64,000 bases of DNA, from assembly GCA_964523395.1 (NCBI GenBank), contig CAZFXS010000012.1, forward strand, positions 5,089-69,088, given 5' to 3'. Of this stretch, positions 1-9,670 are shown one piece after another. Source of the DNA: JANYJZ01 sp964523395 (lineage in GTDB: Bacteria; Bacteroidota; Ignavibacteria; UBA10030; SZUA-254). The translations under genes and the position numbers were made by a program. The notes below the pieces were generated by a model. The model ran no database searches. It was given only the letters and a program-made list of their open reading frames with translations, and had not been told where the DNA came from. Position 1 is the stretch's first letter. The number at the start of each line of letters is the position of its first letter.

Positions 1-420
1 CATATCGGTGCTCTTCCACACCCCGCCTGATGCAGCTCCGGCATAAATAGTGCTCGCATCGGTAGGATGCACAAGAACACAGGAAATTCTGCCGCCAATA
101 TTGGAAGGGCCAACCAGTTCCCAGTCACTTGCTGAAAATTGAGTGCGTTCCGTTTTCTTGCCGGTGTACCGTTGACGCATTGCCGTGCGCATTTTCATAT
201 GCGCCCGCTGGGGAATATCGTTGAAGGGATAACTGCGTTGCGTCATGAACCAGTCTTTATCAATCTCGGCAGCCGCGGCCTTTTGCTGACCGGCAATGCT
301 CAGTAAATCTTTCTGTCTCTGAGCAGATGTCAGTTCTGAACTGTTAACGGAGTGGTCAATAATGGAAGCAGATATCGCAACGAACAATGCAATCGCAACA
401 ATTGCTTGAGTTTTTTTCAT
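1..420 (-). CDS. Secreted BNR/sortilin-type repeat protein, N-terminal part (cut by window edge)
   Basis: The reading frame starts at an ATG at 418-420 and runs off the left edge, so only about 140 N-terminal residues are seen. It opens with a short basic stretch and a hydrophobic signal segment. Near residues 105-138 it carries GPSNIGGRI and YAGAASGGVWKS, the hallmark of BNR/VPS10-like beta-propeller proteins common in Bacteroidota, which usually end in a sorting domain. An AAAGGGGC ribosome binding site precedes the start. The substrate and the C-terminus cannot be judged. Confidence 0.75.
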   Translation of the reverse strand, partial: MKKTQAIVAIALFVAISASIIDHSVNSSELTSAQRQKDLLSIAGQQKAAAAEIDKDWFMTQRSYPFNDIPQRAHMKMRTAMRQRYTGKKTERTQFSASDWELVGPSNIGGRISCVLVHPTDASTIYAGAASGGVWKSTDM

Positions 421-505
421 GATGCCCCTTTACGTGGATTGGCAAATTCTGTTCAGGATCTGGTTTGATAGATAGGAATTTTTGAGATGAAAAACAACGA
501 AGGTA

Positions 506-1537
506 CTACTTCAAAACTGAATTGTAAACATCCAGTGTTTTCTCCGCCACACGCTGCCACAGATACTGTTCCATGATATGCGTTCGTAACGCGGAATTTT
601 TTGGTTTATTCAATGCAGTTACAATACCATGATGTATTAACTCCCAGGAAGTAGGCTCAACATATTCAGCGTAGTCGCCAAAATATTCTTCCGTGCCCCC
701 GTGTTTGGTAATAACGATTTTCGCTCCGGCAAGCGCTGCTTCCAGCGCAGCAATGCCTGGAGTTTCAAACAAGGAAGGAAGCACAAATACATCGCACGCG
801 GCATACGCCGAAGCCAACATTTCCGAATCATTCGGCAGTGAATCAATCATGATCAGCCGTTGGTTTTTCTTCGCTTCCGTTACACAGGCCCGGCCGTATT
901 CGTTGTCTTCAATCCGTCCGATAATAACGGAAGGAACATTAATGTTCTCCAGCGCCTGAATAAGGCGCAAGACATTTTTTCTTCCGGGACCGATATGCCC
1001 GACATTCAATACAAAGTTTTCCACGCCGTATGTCTTTTTGAAAAGATCCGGCGTTGCTTTCAAGAATCGCGCATCGACACCGTTGGGAATTACCGTTATA
1101 CGTTCCCTTCGTACTCCGAGACCCGAAGAGATCAGCCGGGCCTCTCCGGCCGTGTTAGGCAATACGGCTTTCGACCAGCGGCAGATATCGGCTACGATGC
1201 CATAGTCAGTCCATGTGCCAAGCGCGATGTTTTTGACAAGCCCGTCAACGAAACTCACGGAACGTATATACGCCGGTGAGTGCCTGCTGAAAAATATCGG
1301 TGAAACTACCATCGGAATACCCAGTTTGTGAATTTCGCGCGCAAGGTGAAACGTTCCGATATTTGCGCCGAAGAGATGAATCAGATCGACATCTTCTTTC
1401 TTAAATTCCTGCCACGATTCGAACAATGTTACGTTCACCCCGAGATTTTCAAGCCCCTTTTTGGTTTGAAAAATCTGCGTGCGCGGGCCGCCTTTCAGCA
1501 GCATTGCAGATTGATATGATGCTATGCAAACATTCAT
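506..1537 (-). CDS. GT4-family glycosyltransferase (group 1)
   Basis: A 343-residue cytoplasmic or membrane-associated glycosyltransferase of the GT-B fold that would transfer a sugar from a nucleotide donor to a growing glycan. The second domain shows the linker VIPNGVD (about residue 150) and the donor-site motif FETPGIAALEAALAG (about 260), which is the E-x7-E signature of GT4. Its ATGA start overlaps the stop of the deacetylase gene upstream by four bases, so it is the last gene of the five-gene glycan operon. Donor and acceptor cannot be told from sequence. Confidence 0.88.
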   Translation of the reverse strand: MNVCIASYQSAMLLKGGPRTQIFQTKKGLENLGVNVTLFESWQEFKKEDVDLIHLFGANIGTFHLAREIHKLGIPMVVSPIFFSRHSPAYIRSVSFVDGLVKNIALGTWTDYGIVADICRWSKAVLPNTAGEARLISSGLGVRRERITVIPNGVDARFLKATPDLFKKTYGVENFVLNVGHIGPGRKNVLRLIQALENINVPSVIIGRIEDNEYGRACVTEAKKNQRLIMIDSLPNDSEMLASAYAACDVFVLPSLFETPGIAALEAALAGAKIVITKHGGTEEYFGDYAEYVEPTSWELIHHGIVTALNKPKNSALRTHIMEQYLWQRVAEKTLDVYNSVLK

Positions 1538-3099
1538 ACTGTTCGTGTCAGTAATGAGTGAACATAATTTTCAATCCGGTTGACGGGAATCCACGGATTA
1601 AACTTTCTGATGCGCCGAATATCCGGGGGAAGAGTCGCCGACGGTTTTTTCTTCCACACAACAGTATCAAGATTAATAACCGATTGCGGGCTCACAATTG
1701 ATTCTGTGTTGCTATCCCTGCTGATGCGCAGAGCAATGTTATCGGCAGGCATTCTATCTTTAATATAGATATTCCCCTCTTTAAGAACAGCGGAAAACCG
1801 TACTGCCGCTCTGATTTTCCACCACCGTGCAAATTCCGCCATTGTCATATTCTGCAGTTGATGCTGATGCACTACTTGAAAAAGATGCTCAAGCACTTCA
1901 TGGTGATGATTTTTCGGATGATGATAAAAAAATAATGGTTCACACCGATCGATTTTGTCGCGAACTGCATTATCGAAGTAAGCGATCATCTCACTTTGTG
2001 AAAAACCCTGCCTGCGTAAACTCCCTATACTGATTGGATGGATGGGAATTTGTAACGCGGGTTCAAATGTCTCTTCAACAACCGGATAGCCGGGAAAATT
2101 GTCATAATCATATGAAAATTCAGAGGAATATTCAAAACCAAGCTTACTCACAGCGCGCGAAAGATTCCGGTTCCATTTCCCGAACGGAGCCGCGAACCCC
2201 GCCGGTTGGATACCTGCCTCAGTGAGTCGCTGTTTTGCCTTATCAATATTTTCAAAATTCTTTTCGTAATCATCAAAGGTCGTATGTTCATAACAGTGGA
2301 CCCCGATTTCCTGTCCTTCTGTTTGTATTTTTTTAAAGAAAGAAAGAATATGTTCCTGGGATTTCACATCGACAAACCATGTTGCCTGGATTTGATGTTT
2401 TTGTAAAAGCCCGTACAGTGATTCAAGATCATCGAGATTGGCGTAGTCGGTATCTATGCGGAATGAAAAGAGATTGGCGTTTGATTTGGGATAATACCAT
2501 GAGTGCAGGAAAGGAAGTCCGCGCTGGTGATGCAAGATTTCCAACGCCCGCGTTATAATATTTCTGATCCCTGACCGTGCAATCAATGAAACGGTTTCAA
2601 ACGGAAGTCTTGAACGGTTCGCATAAAATGATTTGGCCATCGTCCGTTCATCCGAAAGGACTGCGCTGAGGTCAAACGGCAAAGCGAGAACATACCCATT
2701 GCCGTTTTTGCCGGAAAGAGCTGACGGTACGCCCTCATTAGTGTACAGGATAGTTGCACCGTCCGGCACATGGCATTCCATACAGAGATCGACAAATCCT
2801 ATTCCATTGAAAATCGAATCCTGCGGATTTTCCCTCAGCCAACGGATAAATTTTTTTGTGCCTTGTTTTCCGGTGAGCATGGAGTATGTTCTCCCTGAAC
2901 AGAGCACACCTCCGCCCTCCTGCAGATATTTTCGCAACACAGCAACAGATGAAGGTTCAGAAACATCTTCTGCAATAATCACGCTATAACTTTCGGGAGA
3001 AACCTGACCGGAGGCAAATTCAAACGGAACACCAATCTGACGAAGCAACAGTTCCACTCCGTTTGTCCGGTTTCCGAAAATCCCGACGCAGAATCTCAC
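1534..3099 (-). CDS. Polysaccharide deacetylase (NodB fold) with an extra N-terminal domain
   Basis: A 521-residue protein. The NodB deacetylase part shows RIDTDY (214-219, in place of the usual TFDDG), HCYEH (268-272, metal-binding histidines) and a later AAPFGKW motif. This family removes N- or O-acetyl groups from sugars using a divalent metal. Residues 1 to about 190 form a separate domain with Rossmann-like features (SVIIAEDVSEPS, LQEGGGVLCSG) resembling ThuA/glutamine-amidotransferase-like folds; that assignment is tentative. No signal peptide is seen, so it may act inside the cell. It overlaps both neighbours by four bases. Confidence 0.8.
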   Translation of the reverse strand: MRFCVGIFGNRTNGVELLLRQIGVPFEFASGQVSPESYSVIIAEDVSEPSSVAVLRKYLQEGGGVLCSGRTYSMLTGKQGTKKFIRWLRENPQDSIFNGIGFVDLCMECHVPDGATILYTNEGVPSALSGKNGNGYVLALPFDLSAVLSDERTMAKSFYANRSRLPFETVSLIARSGIRNIITRALEILHHQRGLPFLHSWYYPKSNANLFSFRIDTDYANLDDLESLYGLLQKHQIQATWFVDVKSQEHILSFFKKIQTEGQEIGVHCYEHTTFDDYEKNFENIDKAKQRLTEAGIQPAGFAAPFGKWNRNLSRAVSKLGFEYSSEFSYDYDNFPGYPVVEETFEPALQIPIHPISIGSLRRQGFSQSEMIAYFDNAVRDKIDRCEPLFFYHHPKNHHHEVLEHLFQVVHQHQLQNMTMAEFARWWKIRAAVRFSAVLKEGNIYIKDRMPADNIALRISRDSNTESIVSPQSVINLDTVVWKKKPSATLPPDIRRIRKFNPWIPVNRIENYVHSLLTRTV

Positions 3100-4490
3100 G
3101 CTGTATTCTCCCGGAAAATTGAGAAATCTGCAATGCTGATGCCCTTTGTTGCGAACAGAACCGCGCTGTACACAACACCTCCTATCAATATCATTGACAC
3201 CGGATGCACCGGCGGAAGGAGGAACAGAACAATAGTCATAACAATCGTTGAAAGAATAACAAGCCAGGTAGTCTTATCGATGATAAAACTGATATATTGT
3301 TTTGAATACTGTCTCATCAACAGAACTGTTACCGCTTCAGAAATAACCACCCCCATCGCGGAACCTGCTGCACCATACAGTTTTGTGGAAAGAATAACAC
3401 AGACTCCGTATATGATTGCACTCATCGACATCACTTTTACGAAACTTTTTTCGCCGCCTGCCGCGATAATGCCCGATGTATACACTGTGTGAATCATTGT
3501 CATCATTACGAACCAGATAAGTATTGTAAACACGTCGCTTGATGCCGCATAGTCGGCGCCGAAAATAATAATGACAAGACGTTTTGAAACAAATGCGGCT
3601 CCGACACATATCGGGAGTGCAATGCGCAGAACCCACTTGAATGCAGTACTCAATGTCCTCGACAGTTTTTCGGGCGTGACAGCAAATGAGCGTGACGATG
3701 CGGGAAAGAGGACTGACGAGAGAACACGATCGAACATCAGAATAAAAAACACAAGTTTGCTTGCGGCACTGTACATTCCCACTTCAATATTGCTCAGCAT
3801 AATGCCAAGAACAATCGGCGGAAGGTTTACGGTAATGTGGGCAAGGATGGTTCCGACACCCAGGGGGAATACCTGTTTCATCATCGGAATGCCGCCCGCA
3901 AACGAAACATGGATATCCATACCCGAAGAACGACGGTATGCATAGAGCGTTACCAATGATGAGACGCAATCCCCTGCTACTGCCGCAATCGCGACCCACA
4001 ATACATCTTCAGGAGAATGAACCAGCACGAGAAGCAAGCCGAGATACACCACTGCTGCAACGAGGCGCGAGATGCTGTTAATATGCATCTCTTCCTTTCC
4101 CTGAAAATACCAGTCGAGGAGAAACGCGAACGCAAACAGTGACAAACAAAACAGTACAATAATTTCTGCCGATTGTTTATCACTGATACCAAGCCACACC
4201 ACAATCGCGATAATGACAAATGAAATAGCAGACATAACAATCCTGACACCAAGAATCGGCGGTACAATGCCTGCCCCTTCACCGCGCGCAATAGCGCGGG
4301 TTCCAAACGCGTTTGTTCCGCTCAAACCGACAACCATTCCGTACGACAGCACCGCAAAACCGATATTAATCAACCCAAATTCAGAAGGGCCGATATTGCG
4401 CGCGAGATATGTCACAGCAAGAAATCCCAGCAATCTTCTTCCGACATCACCGAACACGATTGAAACGACATTTTTCGAAAGCCGCTTCAC
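3096..4490 (-). CDS. Lipid-linked oligosaccharide flippase (Wzx/MATE-like)
   Basis: A 464-residue integral membrane protein with hydrophobic segments throughout, fitting 12 to 14 helices. The N-terminus (KNVVSIVFGDVGRRLLGFLA, then YLARNIGPSEFGLINIG) is the typical start of polysaccharide-biosynthesis flippases, which move undecaprenyl-linked repeat units across the inner membrane. It lies between glycosyltransferases and a deacetylase with 4-base overlaps on both sides, so it probably exports the glycan built by this operon. The substrate is unknown. Confidence 0.85.
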   Translation of the reverse strand: MKRLSKNVVSIVFGDVGRRLLGFLAVTYLARNIGPSEFGLINIGFAVLSYGMVVGLSGTNAFGTRAIARGEGAGIVPPILGVRIVMSAISFVIIAIVVWLGISDKQSAEIIVLFCLSLFAFAFLLDWYFQGKEEMHINSISRLVAAVVYLGLLLVLVHSPEDVLWVAIAAVAGDCVSSLVTLYAYRRSSGMDIHVSFAGGIPMMKQVFPLGVGTILAHITVNLPPIVLGIMLSNIEVGMYSAASKLVFFILMFDRVLSSVLFPASSRSFAVTPEKLSRTLSTAFKWVLRIALPICVGAAFVSKRLVIIIFGADYAASSDVFTILIWFVMMTMIHTVYTSGIIAAGGEKSFVKVMSMSAIIYGVCVILSTKLYGAAGSAMGVVISEAVTVLLMRQYSKQYISFIIDKTTWLVILSTIVMTIVLFLLPPVHPVSMILIGGVVYSAVLFATKGISIADFSIFRENTA

Positions 4491-5470
4491 AAGCGATTCC
4501 CTTCGATGAATCTTGTCAGTTCCGTTTCCCTTTTCTGCCGGGGAAAAAGGGAAATGATCCGTGTACGCGCCTTCTCACCTGCCTGCTCTTCATCTGCCAT
4601 GGCTCTGACAATCCCTGCCGCCAGTGCCTCGGCATCACCGGCAGGCGACAAAAAACCTGTATCGCCCACTGCCGTTGGATTGCCATTTACTCCGGTTGCC
4701 ACAGGCACACAACCGCACAACATCGCTTCGCACAACGCATTCGGCAATCCTTCGCGGCGCGACGGCTGGCAATAAACTTTTGCGCGTTGATAATATGGCA
4801 ATACTTCTTCGCGATAGATCGGTTCAATCATTGTAACATTTTCAGGAACACCCAATTTTTTTTGAATGCTTGATTCAATCCCGACAATAATAAATGAAAA
4901 CTGCGGCAGCCTGCGGGCAGCAGCGATAAGCGTGTCAATTCCTTTTCTGCGCATTGTTACTTCGTTGCGTACAACGGCAACTGTTACAACAATCTGCTCC
5001 TTCTCACCCATCGGTTTCCAGAACGAATGATCATATCCTGTCGGAACATAACTGATATTTCTGCCATCGTATTCCGCTAATCGTGTCGCTTCCTCCTTCA
5101 GACTCGGATCAACGACAAGAATATGGTCGGCATGGCGAAAGGCGTATCTGACAAATCTGGACTTCCACGGACTCAGCCATATTCCGTAATTCAATTCCTT
5201 GTCTTTCGCAGCATCAACACCGCCAACAACAATAATTGAACGGGAAGAAACTATGTTAGAAATGAAAACGGCTACACCGGCGTACACCGACGCAAACCAG
5301 CAGAAAACAACATCACTTTTGAACACATTGAAAATGATACCGAGAATCTGGGCAAAACCCGAACCTATACGTGTCCGGACATGATATTGTTTTGATAAAT
5401 AGTCGAGATCATCCTGGATAAAAGGGGCACGGAATGCAGAAACAAACAATATGGATGTTTCTCTTTTCAA
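4487..5470 (-). CDS. GT4-family glycosyltransferase
   Basis: A GT-B glycosyltransferase of about 327 residues with the GT4 donor motif REGLPNALCEAMLCG near the C-terminus and VVDPSL and VPTGYDHSFW in the interdomain region. The start is uncertain. The only in-frame ATG is at 5557, 73 bases inside the upstream gene, and would add 29 residues before the first beta strand (ILFVSAFR). I chose the TTG at 5470, fourteen bases after the upstream stop. No strong ribosome binding site decides it. It is the second gene of the glycan operon, and its stop overlaps the flippase start. Confidence 0.82.
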   Translation of the reverse strand: MKRETSILFVSAFRAPFIQDDLDYLSKQYHVRTRIGSGFAQILGIIFNVFKSDVVFCWFASVYAGVAVFISNIVSSRSIIVVGGVDAAKDKELNYGIWLSPWKSRFVRYAFRHADHILVVDPSLKEEATRLAEYDGRNISYVPTGYDHSFWKPMGEKEQIVVTVAVVRNEVTMRRKGIDTLIAAARRLPQFSFIIVGIESSIQKKLGVPENVTMIEPIYREEVLPYYQRAKVYCQPSRREGLPNALCEAMLCGCVPVATGVNGNPTAVGDTGFLSPAGDAEALAAGIVRAMADEEQAGEKARTRIISLFPRQKRETELTRFIEGNRL

Positions 5471-5483
5471 CGAAGTGTAATAG

Positions 5484-6608
5484 CTATTTTTTTGAATAGT
5501 GTTGTACCCGCTCTTCGAGCAATGCAAGTGTTCGCTGGGCGGCCACGTTCCAGTCAAATGTCAGCGACCAGTTTCTCGCGTTTACCGCTAGCCTGTCGCG
5601 CAAGTCTGAATCTTTCAACAATATTAGCATTTTTTCTTTAAGCTCTTGAATATTGCCGAACTCGTAGAGCAAACCTGTTTCACCGTCTTTTATCGCGTCA
5701 CGAAGACCGGGGACATTGCTTGCCAGCACCGTAGTGTTGCAGGCATTGGCTTCAATCACCGTCAATCCCCACCCTTCTTTGGAAGAAGAGTTCACGACAA
5801 ACCAAACCTCCTGGAGCAGTTTCACTTTTTCCTGTTCGCTTACAAAGCCCGTGAACCGCACTGAATCCCTCAGCTGAAGTTCATCGGTTAATTTTTCCAG
5901 CTCCGCACGGTGATCGCCTTCGCCAACGATAACAAAATGGGCTTCCGGGATCTCTTTTTTTACCAAAGCAAAGGCCTGAAGGATATGATGCACGGATTTG
6001 TATTTTTTTAACCTTCCAAAATACCCGATGAGCGGTGTTTTGCTTCTTGGAACACCCGTCAGCTTATGCACATCATGATCAACACAATAATTTATTATTT
6101 CAATCTGCCCGGAGGGAAAATCCTTCTCCAGAAGTTCCTGTTTTGTACTGGGAGAACCGACGATAAAAGGAATTTTCTTTGAACGACAAAGTCCGAATCC
6201 CAGTTTCTCGGTAATGTACACATACATTGCCAGCGGCCAGGAAACTTCAAGAAAAATACTATTGCCGAACATATGGTGAGTGACAACATACAACGGCTCC
6301 CGGACATATAATGGCGTGAAGAAAGGAATTTTGTTCATGTCATCGATGACGAGATCGTACCGTTCCTTTCTAAATCTTGAAAAGTATTTTACCGGAACAC
6401 GAAAATTAAATAAATATCTTCCGCCTTCACGGATAACTCTGATGCCCTTCATCATTTCTTCCGCTGGTGCCCCTTTAAAACTTGAGCAATAGAGCGTCAC
6501 GGAATGCCCCATCGCGGCAATGCGCGAGAAAACCTCATGAAGATGCACTTCCGCTCCGCCCGCAAGCGGATTGCTGCCATCCTGCCAGTTAAAAATAAGA
6601 ATGTTCAT
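5484..6608 (-). CDS. GT4-family glycosyltransferase, first gene of the glycan operon
   Basis: 374 residues. The N-terminal NWQDGSNPLAGGAEVHLHEV is the classic GT4 start, with a glycine-rich loop that binds the acceptor side. The donor-site motif EGWGLTVIEANACN lies near residue 290. It probably adds one sugar of the repeat unit that the flippase in this operon exports. It is the first gene of the run that ends at 506. The 190 bases upstream contain a hairpin (6666-6677 with 6690-6700) but no promoter I would defend. Confidence 0.88.
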   Translation of the reverse strand: MNILIFNWQDGSNPLAGGAEVHLHEVFSRIAAMGHSVTLYCSSFKGAPAEEMMKGIRVIREGGRYLFNFRVPVKYFSRFRKERYDLVIDDMNKIPFFTPLYVREPLYVVTHHMFGNSIFLEVSWPLAMYVYITEKLGFGLCRSKKIPFIVGSPSTKQELLEKDFPSGQIEIINYCVDHDVHKLTGVPRSKTPLIGYFGRLKKYKSVHHILQAFALVKKEIPEAHFVIVGEGDHRAELEKLTDELQLRDSVRFTGFVSEQEKVKLLQEVWFVVNSSSKEGWGLTVIEANACNTTVLASNVPGLRDAIKDGETGLLYEFGNIQELKEKMLILLKDSDLRDRLAVNARNWSLTFDWNVAAQRTLALLEERVQHYSKK

Positions 6609-6762
6609 GGGGGGGATAATTCAAGAATAGTGCTGTAAAAAGAGTGAGGCATATGGGAAAATACTCATCTCTCCCGTGCATTCCGCAAGACGGGGAGATG
6701 AATTCATTTCCGCAGAGTGTGGATGGCAACGCGCAGCCGATGATATTCTCAGGATAATGAAA

Positions 6763-6791
6763 CAAAAGGGTGACGCCATTTGGCATCACCC
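6763..6791 (-). terminator. Rho-independent terminator after the DUF2723 gene
   Basis: GGGTGACGCCA (6768-6778) pairs with TGGCATCACCC (6781-6791) with one mismatch. Read on the minus strand it is followed by a short T run (6764-6767). It lies directly downstream of the stop at 6802. Confidence 0.6.
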
Positions 6792-6801
6792 GGTGCGTAA
6801 A

Positions 6802-9573
6802 TCAATTTTTGTTTGTATCTTTGACGGAACTTTTCAACAGCTGGTCGTACATCTGTATCCGGCGTTTGATTTCAGGATCAGTCGGATACAACACCGAAAC
6901 TTTATTCAACACTTCAATTGCCGCCGCATAGTCTTTCTTCGCGTCATAGACCTCAAGCAGTATTTGATACGGTTCAAACTGCTTTGCCGGATCAGCAGAC
7001 GGGGATGCAAGCATTGCGTTTGCTTCTGCCTCAACCTGAGAGGCATATTTTTCGAAATTCTGATCATCGCCCAGGTCTTTATACACGCGCATGAGATAGA
7101 CCAGGTAACGCCAGTCTTTCATCGGGATAACCGAGAGAGGAACAGTCTCTTCCATACGGGCCATGATTGCTTTCGCTTTCTCTCTATTCCCTTCAACCCT
7201 ATTGGCGTTTTCTGCAAGCCGGATAAATCCTGCGCGATAATTCATCACCATGCGGCTCACATTTTCATCGTAATATACATTGGGGTTATTCAGTTCACGA
7301 TAGAGGAATCCCCGTTGAGGTGTTTTGGAAGGAGTAACATTCTGCGCCATAATATTTTCTTCCAGAGCCTTGGCATCCAGCCCGCCTTCCATTGAGTTCG
7401 TTTTGAACGGCTTAAGCCGGTACGTCTGGCCTTCCATCCAGAGATAATTATCAAGACCAATTTTCGAATCCGGCGCGACTGTCACGGCAAAATAGATTGG
7501 GCGTTCCCAGTTGTTTGCCGTGATAATATCCCGCACCATAATATCCTGTACACGAAGTATCCTCGTGTCCTGACGGATCGCGACGCCATTCATTGTGTAG
7601 GTAATTTTGCCCTGTTTTGCGACTGTGCTGTCGGCAAGCGTAAGATTGGTCTGCTTCGGAACGTCAGTTGAAACAAATTTGTCAAACACACTCTTCGGCA
7701 CCGGAAGCTCGAGATCACGCGGTTTCCACAATACAGGACTGATACGTTCTATTTGCTGATCTGAAAGTGAGATCGGAACTTTCTTTGTCCCGTGCGGCAT
7801 CTGGTTTTTCAGTTGGTCAATATACCAGGGAGTATTAACAAGACTCAGATTGACGATCCGGATGTCACGGCGGACGCCTTCAACATCTTGCAAATACCAG
7901 ACCGGGAATGTGTCGTTATCCCCGTTCGTGAAAAGAATCGCATCCTGTTCACATGACTGGAGAAGATTGTAAGAATAATCCCATGCGACATAATTTTTAC
8001 TGCGGTCATGTTCAAACCAATTTACCCGCACGAGGTTTACCGGTATGGCAGCCGTAAAAATCGCCAGAATTCCCAGCGCGCCCATTGTTGCGGCTGACTC
8101 CTGTTTCAATACATTCCGTATGAAGTCAATGATGCCTACGATCCCTATCGTAATCCAGATACAGAATACGTAATAAGCCCCGACATAGAAATAATCGCGC
8201 TCACGCGGCTGTGGTTCCTGTTGGTTTTGATACAACGCGAGGACAACCCCCATAATTAAAAACAACGCGGTAAAATTCAGCGCGAGTTTCCAGTCTTTAT
8301 TGAAATGATAGTACAGTCCAAGAAGCCCGATAAGAAATGGGATCCCCCACGTATTCTTCCAGCTTACGCCGGAATCCTGAATGTCACTTTCGGCGCCCAC
8401 AAAATTCCACAGTACATACCGGATAAACATGTGATTAATCTGATACCGCCACATGAAATCCATATCGCTGGTATAATTTTCGCGGGTCGGCTGGTGCATC
8501 GCTTCCTGCGAATACCGGCGGGGGAAAAGCTTCTCGCGGAAACCCTGAATATTATTATCCCAGCTTTCCCCTTTCAGCATCGGGGTATCACCGTATTGCT
8601 CACGTCCCAGGTAACTTGTGAGGCCCGCAAGGTCTCTCGGATCATTTTCATTCATCGGCATATTGGGAACATTTGCCCTGATGAGCACGATGGTGTACGT
8701 TGTATACCCGAGAACAATCAGCAAAAATGAAAGGCAGGCAATATGAATCAATTTCTGTTTTGTCTGGATCGTTCTGTAGACACCGTAAGCTGCGGCGATG
8801 ATCAATGCCGGAGGGATGAATTTTACAAGATCACTTTTAAAATCTTTGAATTCCCCGTCGAGCATTGACGGGAGAAGCTGAACAACACCCGGATAAATAA
8901 CAAAGAACACGCCGAGGGCAATTGCGCCGAACTTAAGAGCGGTCTGACGATTGACTTCGTAGTGCTGGAAATAAAAAATCATAAGCACGAAGAAAATAGC
9001 GAGCACCGCGAGCAGGTGGACACCGACCGAAAGGCCTACGAGGTAGGCAATCAACAGAATATATTTTTCGTTATGCGGTTCATCGGCTTTTTCCCACCAT
9101 CGCATCGCAAGCCAGATGATCACCGTAACAAACAACATGCTGAGGCCATAGACTTCAGCTTCAATGGCATTGTCCCAATACGTGGTGGTGAATGCCAGTG
9201 TCAGTGCACCGATTGCCGACGCGCCATACGTTACTATCCTGTCAAAATTATTTTTAATCTCACCGCGAACTCTGTAAAGTACCTTTACCGATACGAGATA
9301 GAGGAACATGACGCCGAGCGCGCTGGCCACCGCAGAAATCGAATGAACTCTGGCCGCAATGTCGGTGAAAAAGGGAATAATGGAAACAATTCTCCCAATG
9401 AGAATGAAAAGAGGCGAACCCGGAGGATGGGGAACCTGCAACAACACCGCGGCCGCGATAAACTCACCCACATCCCAGAACACCACTGTAGTGGAAAGCG
9501 TTTTAAAATAAACAATGGCGGATATCAGGAATACAGAAAAAGCGACAAGACGGTTGATCTTTTTATCTGACAT
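6802..9573 (-). CDS. DUF2723 multi-pass membrane protein with C-terminal TPR-like region
   Basis: 923 residues. The N-terminal half is a polytopic membrane domain that opens with the DUF2723 signature DVGEFIAAA and HPPGSPLF (about residues 34-55), related to the GT-C/O-mannosyltransferase-like superfamily. This fits a lipid-linked sugar transferase, but no reaction is established for the family. The middle part is a periplasmic region (FTNGDNDTFPVWYLQDVEGV is conserved in the family), and the last 150 residues look like tetratricopeptide helices. DUF2723 proteins are typical of Bacteroidota and relatives. It is transcribed alone, with a 97-base gap to hemW. Confidence 0.85.
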   Translation of the reverse strand: MSDKKINRLVAFSVFLISAIVYFKTLSTTVVFWDVGEFIAAAVLLQVPHPPGSPLFILIGRIVSIIPFFTDIAARVHSISAVASALGVMFLYLVSVKVLYRVRGEIKNNFDRIVTYGASAIGALTLAFTTTYWDNAIEAEVYGLSMLFVTVIIWLAMRWWEKADEPHNEKYILLIAYLVGLSVGVHLLAVLAIFFVLMIFYFQHYEVNRQTALKFGAIALGVFFVIYPGVVQLLPSMLDGEFKDFKSDLVKFIPPALIIAAAYGVYRTIQTKQKLIHIACLSFLLIVLGYTTYTIVLIRANVPNMPMNENDPRDLAGLTSYLGREQYGDTPMLKGESWDNNIQGFREKLFPRRYSQEAMHQPTRENYTSDMDFMWRYQINHMFIRYVLWNFVGAESDIQDSGVSWKNTWGIPFLIGLLGLYYHFNKDWKLALNFTALFLIMGVVLALYQNQQEPQPRERDYFYVGAYYVFCIWITIGIVGIIDFIRNVLKQESAATMGALGILAIFTAAIPVNLVRVNWFEHDRSKNYVAWDYSYNLLQSCEQDAILFTNGDNDTFPVWYLQDVEGVRRDIRIVNLSLVNTPWYIDQLKNQMPHGTKKVPISLSDQQIERISPVLWKPRDLELPVPKSVFDKFVSTDVPKQTNLTLADSTVAKQGKITYTMNGVAIRQDTRILRVQDIMVRDIITANNWERPIYFAVTVAPDSKIGLDNYLWMEGQTYRLKPFKTNSMEGGLDAKALEENIMAQNVTPSKTPQRGFLYRELNNPNVYYDENVSRMVMNYRAGFIRLAENANRVEGNREKAKAIMARMEETVPLSVIPMKDWRYLVYLMRVYKDLGDDQNFEKYASQVEAEANAMLASPSADPAKQFEPYQILLEVYDAKKDYAAAIEVLNKVSVLYPTDPEIKRRIQMYDQLLKSSVKDTNKN

Positions 9574-9670
9574 TACATCCTCGGGAAATGAAGCGAATCG
9601 CGTTTTGCGCGTGAATTTTATGAATAAAGTGGATTAAATATAGAAGAAATATCAAACATTCGCAAGGAAA

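Noticed and set aside
4487..5557. 73-base overlap of two glycosyltransferase genes as a sign of frameshift or fusion
   Set aside because: Both proteins are complete GT4 enzymes. The overlap disappears if the downstream gene starts at the TTG at 5470.
6676..7395. Long open frame on the plus strand
   Set aside because: It lies antisense to the DUF2723 gene, has a cysteine- and histidine-rich composition with no family features, and no ribosome binding site; a shadow of the real gene. The same holds for similar frames at 8962-9570 and 18048-18656.
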